From: Arthrobacter methylotrophus
Lineage (GTDB): Bacteria; Actinomycetota; Actinomycetes; Actinomycetales; Micrococcaceae
Assembly (NCBI RefSeq): GCF_039539965.1
Contig: NZ_BAABED010000001.1
Coordinates: forward strand, 1,116,001-1,180,000
Length of the DNA stretch: 64,000 nt
Reading direction: 5' to 3'
In this document: piece by piece, positions 60,101 to 64,000 of the stretch
Numbering within the stretch: position 1 is the stretch's first letter
Layout of the letters: each line of letters opens with the position of its first letter
Notes under the pieces: model-generated
What the model was told of the DNA's origin: nothing
Seen by the model: the letters and a program-made list of their open reading frames with translations, nothing else
Databases searched by the model: none
Position numbers and translations under genes: made by a program

Positions 60101-60379
60101 AGTGATCTGCGAGACGCCGTTCCGCGATGTCGACGTGGTCGATTCGAGGCCCTCGACACTGTTCAACGCCGTTTCCAGGGGGCGGCTGAGTTGCTTGTCG
60201 ACAACTTCCGGAGACGCGCCCGGCATTGCCGTGATCACCGAAATCTGCGGGAACTCGATCGAGGGGATAAGTTCCTGCTTGAGCGAGGACATCGTGATCA
60301 CGCCGAACACCGCAGCGAAAACGGTGATCAGCGCGATCAACGCCCTGTTCGCCAGTGAAAGCTTTGCCAGACGGAACAT
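57140..60379 (-). CDS. RND-superfamily efflux permease (AcrB/HAE1-like)
   Basis: The 1079-residue transporter has the RND layout: an N-terminal helix (MFRLAKLSLANRALIALIT), a large periplasmic-type loop, a helix bundle with the proton-relay GRVVDDSIVVIENIKRHL, a second loop and a second bundle ending GGGFISRPLAIVV. It would export hydrophobic compounds with protons. No membrane-fusion or outer-membrane partner is nearby, as usual in Gram-positives. The C-terminal tail repeats HGDADHGVAG twice, from a 30-bp duplication. ATG preceded by GGGAGAAA. Confidence 0.92.
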   Translation of the reverse strand: MFRLAKLSLANRALIALITVFAAVFGVITMSSLKQELIPSIEFPQISVITAMPGASPEVVDKQLSRPLETALNSVEGLESTTSTSRNGVSQITMVFTYGSNLDRARNQIDRAISNAKRVLPADVEPQSFAGSISDFPIVYLAVSSDKPLSELNTDLQRLSVPRLQKLDGVRSADVTGGATQHILIQPNVQAMAASGATVQSLTNALKNNGTLVPAGTIEDQGKTLSLQIGSPVDSLDVVKGLPLTGAKAGTTISSVADVSIQDDAATSITRTNGKPTLALSVTKKPDGDTVAISHAVKDSIAQMEAELGANAHFTPVFDQAPYIEKSIKDLTTEGLLGLGFAVAVILVFLMSVRSTLVTAVSIPLSLLITFIGISATHYSLNILTLGALTIAIGRVVDDSIVVIENIKRHLSYGEHKLAAILNSIREVAGAITASTLTTVAVFLPIAFVGNLAGELFRPFALTVTIALLSSLLVSLTIVPVLAYWFLKSPAAGAAGADDSRTGDAVAAAHEAEQRSRLQRGYLPILAKTQKHPVMTIVAAVLVLGGTAAMSPLLATDLLGDSGQNSMTVRQVLPAGTSLEQTSAAAAQVESVLHGIDGIKDIQVTSGNAQTGFAALTSSGASNSTFTVVTDDKADQQKLQDTVRSRLAGASAAGKVTVGAQQGGLGTSSTVDITINAASSADLKTASDAVVNAMDGVPGSSEVATNLDASQSVVQVKVDRAKAVAAGLNEEQVAGVLASTVSPVPAGTVRIETTDFPVQIGEGTHFSSIADVRAIKLPTPGGPVPLSSIASVDQVDTPVSITSSDGQRSAKVTVTPSGSNLGAVSTAVTDRLKAVQLPAGVTAAIGGATTQQADSFQQLGLALLAAIAIVYVIMVAAFKSLIQPLILLVSVPFAATGAIALLLVTGVPLGLPALIGMLMLVGIVVTNAIVLIDLINQYRKPHGGTPGMSVAEAITHGARQRLRPILMTALATVFALTPMALGLTGGGGFISRPLAIVVIGGLVSSTALTLVLVPVLYKLVEGRREKKALLKALTQRPDVAGHGDADHGVAGHGDADHLDWTTGMIPRVTGRRAASGPAE
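57211..57270. repeat. 30-bp tandem duplication in the RND gene tail
   Basis: GGTCTGCATCGCCGTGGCC begins both 57211-57240 and 57241-57270. Translated on the minus strand it gives two His/Asp/Gly decapeptides. Confidence 0.8.
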
Positions 60380-60443
60380 CGCATTTTCTCCCGGGGTCTA
60401 CGGTCTGTTTCGTATCGCGAACCGGCCGTAGCCTGGACGGTTC

Positions 60444-61949
60444 CTAATGCTGAACGGCGTCCGCAGCCTCAAGTTGCAGCGAACGGGCAGTACTGGCTTC
60501 CAGCTCGGCGGCGAGTTCCGGATTTTCGTTCAGCCTGACCCCGTACCCTGGCATCATTTCCTTGAGCTTGGACTGCCAGCCCTTGAAATTCTTCGGGAAG
60601 GACCGCTGAAGCATCTCGATCATGATGGGGACGGCGGTGGAGGCTCCGGGGGAGGCGCCGAGCAGTGCGCCGATGGAACCGTCGCGAGCCGTGATGACTT
60701 CCGTGCCGAACTGCAGCACGCCGCCCTTCTTGGAGTCCTTCTTGATGATCTGGACGCGCTGGCCCGCGGTGATCAGTTCCCAGTTGCCGCCGTCGGCCTG
60801 GGGGTAGTACTCGCGGAGGGACTCCACCTTGGCGTCGTGGCGCTTGGCCACTTCCTTGATCAAGTAAGCGGTCAAGTCCATGTTGTCCTTGGCCACGGCC
60901 AACATCGGGATGATGTTGCCCGGGCGGATGGATAGCGGCAGGTCCAAATAGCTGCTGGTCTTCAGGAAGTTGGTGGAGAAACCGGCGTACGGGCCAAAAA
61001 GCAGGGAACGCTTGCCGGCAACGTAGCGGGTGTCCAGGTGGGGCACGGACATGGGCGGGGCGCCCACGGAAGCCTGGCCATAGACCTTGGCGCTGTGCTG
61101 GCGGGCGATTGCCTCGTCGGTGCAGCGGAAGAATTGCCCGGATACGGGGAAACCACCGTAGCCCTTGCTCTCCGGGATGCCCGAGGCCTGCAGCAGATGC
61201 AGCGCTCCGCCGCCGGCGCCGACAAAGACGAACTTGGCGTGGATCTGGCCATGTTCGCCGGAGGCGGGGTGCTTGAGGGAAAGGTCCCAGCCGCCGTCGG
61301 ACGCTTTGCGGACATTGGTGACGTTGTGGCCATGGTTGACTTCAACGCCGTTGCCGGCGAGGTAGCCGGTCAGTTCGCGGGTCAAGGCGCCGAAGTCGAC
61401 GTCGGTGCCTTCCGCTGCGCGGGTGGCGGCAACGCGCTGCTTGGCGTCGCGTCCCTTGACGATCAGTGGAGCCCACTTGGCGATCTGGGCTTGGTCTTCC
61501 GTGTATTCCATGCTGCGGAAGAGTGCGTTGGGCTTGAGGGCCTCGTAGCGGTTCTTGAGGAAGTCCGCGTGCTTGTCGCCGATGACGAAGCTCATGTGTG
61601 GAACGGTGTTGATGAAACCCTTGGGGGAGCCGATCAACTTGTTGTCCACCAGATGGGACCAGAACTGCCGGGAAAGCTGGAATTGCTCGTTGATATGGAG
61701 GGCCTTGGACGGGTCAACAGAGCCGTCTTTTGCTGCAGGCGAGTAATTAAGCTCACACAGCGCGGCGTGTCCGGTTCCCGCGTTGTTCCACGGTCCGGAG
61801 CTTTCCAGGCCGGCTTCGTCGAGTCGCTCAAAGAGGGAGATGGTCCAGTTGGGTTCGAGCTGCTTGATGAACGCACCCAGGGTGGCGCTCATGATCCCGC
61901 CCCCAATAAGGACGACGTCAGCGTGGTGTGTCTTGGAAATGAAGGTCAC
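60444..61949 (-). CDS. mqo: Malate:quinone oxidoreductase
   Basis: Mqo oxidises malate to oxaloacetate in the TCA cycle and passes electrons to menaquinone at the membrane. The 501-residue FAD protein has [17 protein letters not shown], the MQO block [10 protein letters not shown], and [13 protein letters not shown] and [13 protein letters not shown] for FAD binding. GTG 61949 follows GGAGA by 9 nt and the TTG at 61955 is discarded. A possible promoter TTGACG-N17-TTATGG overlaps the stop of the upstream gene. Confidence 0.95.
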   Translation of the reverse strand: MTFISKTHHADVVLIGGGIMSATLGAFIKQLEPNWTISLFERLDEAGLESSGPWNNAGTGHAALCELNYSPAAKDGSVDPSKALHINEQFQLSRQFWSHLVDNKLIGSPKGFINTVPHMSFVIGDKHADFLKNRYEALKPNALFRSMEYTEDQAQIAKWAPLIVKGRDAKQRVAATRAAEGTDVDFGALTRELTGYLAGNGVEVNHGHNVTNVRKASDGGWDLSLKHPASGEHGQIHAKFVFVGAGGGALHLLQASGIPESKGYGGFPVSGQFFRCTDEAIARQHSAKVYGQASVGAPPMSVPHLDTRYVAGKRSLLFGPYAGFSTNFLKTSSYLDLPLSIRPGNIIPMLAVAKDNMDLTAYLIKEVAKRHDAKVESLREYYPQADGGNWELITAGQRVQIIKKDSKKGGVLQFGTEVITARDGSIGALLGASPGASTAVPIMIEMLQRSFPKNFKGWQSKLKEMMPGYGVRLNENPELAAELEASTARSLQLEAADAVQH

Positions 61950-62003
61950 GATCAATCTCCGATAGCGGCGGCACTGGCTGTCACAGAATATCCCCGCGTG
62001 GGC

Positions 62004-62032
62004 CCATAACTGAAATTGCGGCGGGCCGTCAA
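62004..62032 (-). promoter_or_regulatory. Possible mqo promoter (TTGACG-N17-TTATGG)
   Basis: Minus-strand -35 TTGACG at 62027-62032 and -10 TTATGG at 62004-62009 with a 17-bp spacer, giving a leader of about 50 nt before the mqo GTG. The -10 is weak. Confidence 0.35.
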
Positions 62033-63696
62033 GACTTCAGACGAACGTTTGTAAAAACTTCGTTTAAGACAGGCGACGCGGGGTACTTTTCAACACGGTC
62101 GGACAGGGCCAAAGCCGAAATGGGGAAGGCAATCGGGACTGCCGGGACGGTGGCAGCGATCTGGGCGTTGATGGTCTGGTACTGCGAATTGCGGTCCGAG
62201 CCGTCGGGGAGCCCCCGTGCACGGTCGATTTTTGAAAAGACCTGCGGATCGCTGTAACCGAACTCGCCGTTGTTGTCACCGAAAAGGGTGCCAACGAAGT
62301 TGTCCGGGTCCGAGTAGGCGCCGTTCCAGCCGAGCAAATGAAGTGCATGGTCCCCCGGGGATTGGACCTTCTCGAGGTAGCCGTCATCCCAGTTCACAGG
62401 CACTGGCTTGATGTTCAGCCCGATGGCCGTGAGCTCCGCACTGATCTCCGCGTAGATCTTCTCCGGAGTGGGAAGGTAGGCGCGGGTGACGTTGAGCGGG
62501 TAGTAGAACTTGAGTTCCTCGCCTTTGTAGCCGGATTTGGCGAGCAGCTCCTTCGCCTTGCCGGGGTCATATCCCAAGGACGGGGCGTTGTTGTTGAAGC
62601 CGCTCAGCTTGGGTGGGACGAATTGAGACGCCGGAGAGGTGTTGTCGATGAAGAACTTGTGGATGATGGTGTCCTTGTCGATGGCCATCTCTATGGCCTG
62701 GCGCACGCCAAGGTTCTGAAGGGGCGCCACGGACTCGTTCATGCCGAGGTACATCACAGAGAACGGGTCCCGTTGGACGATTTGCATCCCCTTCCTGACC
62801 AGTTGATCGAAGGTACCGGCGGTGACGAGGTCGTATCCGTCGATGGTGCCGGCAAGCAGGGCTTGGAGGCGGGCCTGCGGATAATCGAAGGGAATGAAAT
62901 TGACCGTGGCTATCTCTCCACGGTCTCCCCAGTATCCCTTGTAGCTAGTGAGTGTGATCCGGTCTGCGGTCCACGAAGAGAAGGCGTAGGGACCTGTACC
63001 CACCGGGTGGGAAGCATAGGACGACGCCGGCTGTCCTCCCAGCTTTTTGTCCAGGACGTTGGCATTGCCGTCAGACAAGGCTTTTGGGGAAGACATGGCG
63101 AAAGCAGGCAGGGTCAGGGCTTGAAGGAAGCCGGTGAAGGGCTTGCTCAGGTTGATTTGGACGTGGTCGCCAGAGACAACCTTGCAGTTCTTGAAGATTG
63201 ACAGCGATGGTTCGTCCGAGAAGGACTTGAAGACGCTCTTGAAGGGGATCCCTGGTGCCTGCTGGCGAAGGGTTGCCGGGAAGTTGAACCAACGATTGAA
63301 GTTACTACACACGGCGGCTGCATCAAACGCGGTTCCGTCCTGGAAGGTGACCTTTGACCGCAGCGTGAAATCGTAGCTGAGTCCGTCATTCCCTTGCGAC
63401 CACGCTGTGGCCAGCAGAGGAGTTGGCTGGCCGGTGGAGGCGTCGACTCCCACAAGGCCTTCCATCACTTGCCGGGTGACGCGATACGACTCCGAGTCGT
63501 TCGTCAGGGCAGGGTCGAGTCCCAGGGGCATCGACGGAGTGCCGAAGTTGAAGGTCTTGCTCGGCTCCGCCTGGGTGCCGCTTCCGGCCGATGTTGACGG
63601 AGCAGGTCCTGGATTGGCTGTGCACGAGGCCAAAGCCACGGCCAGAAGGCCTGCGCCGATTTGGAGCGTAACTCGGCGAAGCTTGCTGCTTACCAC
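62029..63696 (-). CDS. ABC transporter solute-binding lipoprotein, peptide type (family 5)
   Basis: The 555-residue protein has a signal peptide with lipobox LASC (Cys25), then a family-5 binding fold: [42 protein letters not shown] and the hinge region around [18 protein letters not shown]. It would capture peptides or nickel-like cargo for an Opp/Dpp ABC importer. The permease and ATPase genes are not in the window. GTG start preceded by GAGGGG. Confidence 0.93.
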   Translation of the reverse strand: MVSSKLRRVTLQIGAGLLAVALASCTANPGPAPSTSAGSGTQAEPSKTFNFGTPSMPLGLDPALTNDSESYRVTRQVMEGLVGVDASTGQPTPLLATAWSQGNDGLSYDFTLRSKVTFQDGTAFDAAAVCSNFNRWFNFPATLRQQAPGIPFKSVFKSFSDEPSLSIFKNCKVVSGDHVQINLSKPFTGFLQALTLPAFAMSSPKALSDGNANVLDKKLGGQPASSYASHPVGTGPYAFSSWTADRITLTSYKGYWGDRGEIATVNFIPFDYPQARLQALLAGTIDGYDLVTAGTFDQLVRKGMQIVQRDPFSVMYLGMNESVAPLQNLGVRQAIEMAIDKDTIIHKFFIDNTSPASQFVPPKLSGFNNNAPSLGYDPGKAKELLAKSGYKGEELKFYYPLNVTRAYLPTPEKIYAEISAELTAIGLNIKPVPVNWDDGYLEKVQSPGDHALHLLGWNGAYSDPDNFVGTLFGDNNGEFGYSDPQVFSKIDRARGLPDGSDRNSQYQTINAQIAATVPAVPIAFPISALALSDRVEKYPASPVLNEVFTNVRLKS

Positions 63697-63789
63697 TCTT
63701 GTCCCCTCAAGGCAGTCGGACGGGCTGGGGCCCTCGGCAGCCGGGCCGCGGGCCAGTCTAGTTCAGGGCCCTGGGTCCTGGCTGAAAAC

Positions 63790-63825
63790 GGGAAGTGCCC
63801 CGATCAAGGACCGGGACACTTCCCT
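63790..63825 (-). terminator. Intrinsic terminator of tRNA-Leu
   Basis: On the minus strand GGGAAGTG...CACTTCCC pairs with an inner CCCGGT/ATCGGGG stem, then runs into GTTTTCAG. It lies directly beyond the tRNA 3' end. Confidence 0.65.
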
Positions 63826-63828
63826 GTG

Positions 63829-63910
63829 TGCGCAAGGGGGGACTTGAACCCCCACGCCCGAAGGCACAGGAACCTAAATCCTGCGTGTCTGCCAATTTCA
63901 CCACTCGCGC
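63829..63910 (-). tRNA. tRNA-Leu (anticodon UAG)
   Basis: The minus strand reads as an 82-nt tRNA. Acceptor stem GCGCGAG pairs with CTTGCGC (one G-U), the anticodon stem CAGGA/TCCTG carries loop TTTAGGT with anticodon TAG, a GC-rich variable arm TGCCTTCGGGCG follows, and the T arm has GGGGGTTCAAGTCCCCC. The long variable arm marks a class II tRNA and the anticodon reads CUA. The discriminator is A; CCA is not encoded. Confidence 0.95.
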
Positions 63911-64000
63911 AGGCGTCGGTGCGTTGGCCTGGAAGCAGATTTCGTGCTCCGGGCCATATACCGGCCTCCATTGTACCCGCGGTTAGCCCCAAGCTGTCCC

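Noticed and set aside
63829..63910. tRNA-Leu as a phage integration site
   Set aside because: No integrase gene and no direct repeat of the tRNA 3' end is found within the window.

Overview
The window looks like chromosomal DNA from a high-GC actinobacterium of the Micrococcaceae, most like Arthrobacter sensu lato. The evidence is dense coding on both strands, frequent GTG starts, a NucS mismatch endonuclease in place of MutS/MutL, DUF3039, DUF2017 and DUF4395 proteins, and the block clpS-DUF2017-murI-MBL-rph-rdgB. I see no prophage, plasmid, IS element or CRISPR array. Genes fill nearly everything, and no gene-free stretch exceeds about 300 bp.

Layout. 1-8.5 kb: an esterase cut by the window edge, coupled to a DUF2156 aminoacyl-phosphatidylglycerol-synthase-like membrane protein; cspA; nagA; nucS; a small zinc-ribbon-like protein; a hydrolase; an AI-2E family exporter. 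8.7-20.4 kb: a secreted/membrane protein of unknown function, ybbN, an old yellow enzyme, a two-gene ABC transporter, nagB, DUF3039, a DEAD/DEAH helicase, and a pncB-pncA nicotinamide salvage operon. 20.4-29.8 kb: the clpS-to-rdgB block, a DedA protein, a DnaQ-BRCT exonuclease, DUF4395, an ADP-ribosylglycohydrolase and an aquaporin-like channel. 29.8-40 kb: sbcDC, a frameshifted MFS gene, a divergent IclR regulator and hpaCB-type two-component monooxygenase, a phosphoribosyltransferase, and a frameshifted MarR-like gene. 40-45 kb: a 2-oxo acid dehydrogenase operon (E1alpha, E1beta, a free-standing lipoyl domain, an alpha/beta hydrolase), an APC permease and an Lrp regulator. 45.5-51.4 kb: nrtR-nadA-nadB-nadC-cysteine desulfurase behind a 31-bp palindrome. 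51.5-64 kb: GtrA, a FAH-family protein, DUF1684, a lipoprotein, a transglutaminase, a luciferase-like monooxygenase with a MarR regulator, an RND permease, mqo, a peptide-type solute-binding protein and tRNA-Leu(UAG).

How the genes fit together. NAD supply appears twice: Preiss-Handler salvage (pncA, pncB) and a de novo operon (nadABC) with its probable repressor NrtR, plus a cysteine desulfurase that could supply sulfur for the NadA cluster. Amino-sugar catabolism is split between nagA and nagB, 10 kb apart. Genome maintenance is represented by NucS, SbcCD, a DnaQ-like exonuclease, RdgB and a helicase. Three regulator-operator arrangements can be read directly: IclR with hpaCB, NrtR with nad, and MarR with the LLM oxidoreductase.

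The most noteworthy structure outside ordinary genes is: two families of dispersed palindromic repeats, mostly between convergent genes; about twenty genes with a TANNNT -10 box 6-7 nt before the start codon, implying leaderless mRNAs; two single-base frameshifts; and an AcoC-like lipoyl/hydrolase protein split into two overlapping genes. I found no defence system or obviously novel multigene machine. All functional calls rest on motif reading alone; no database search was possible.
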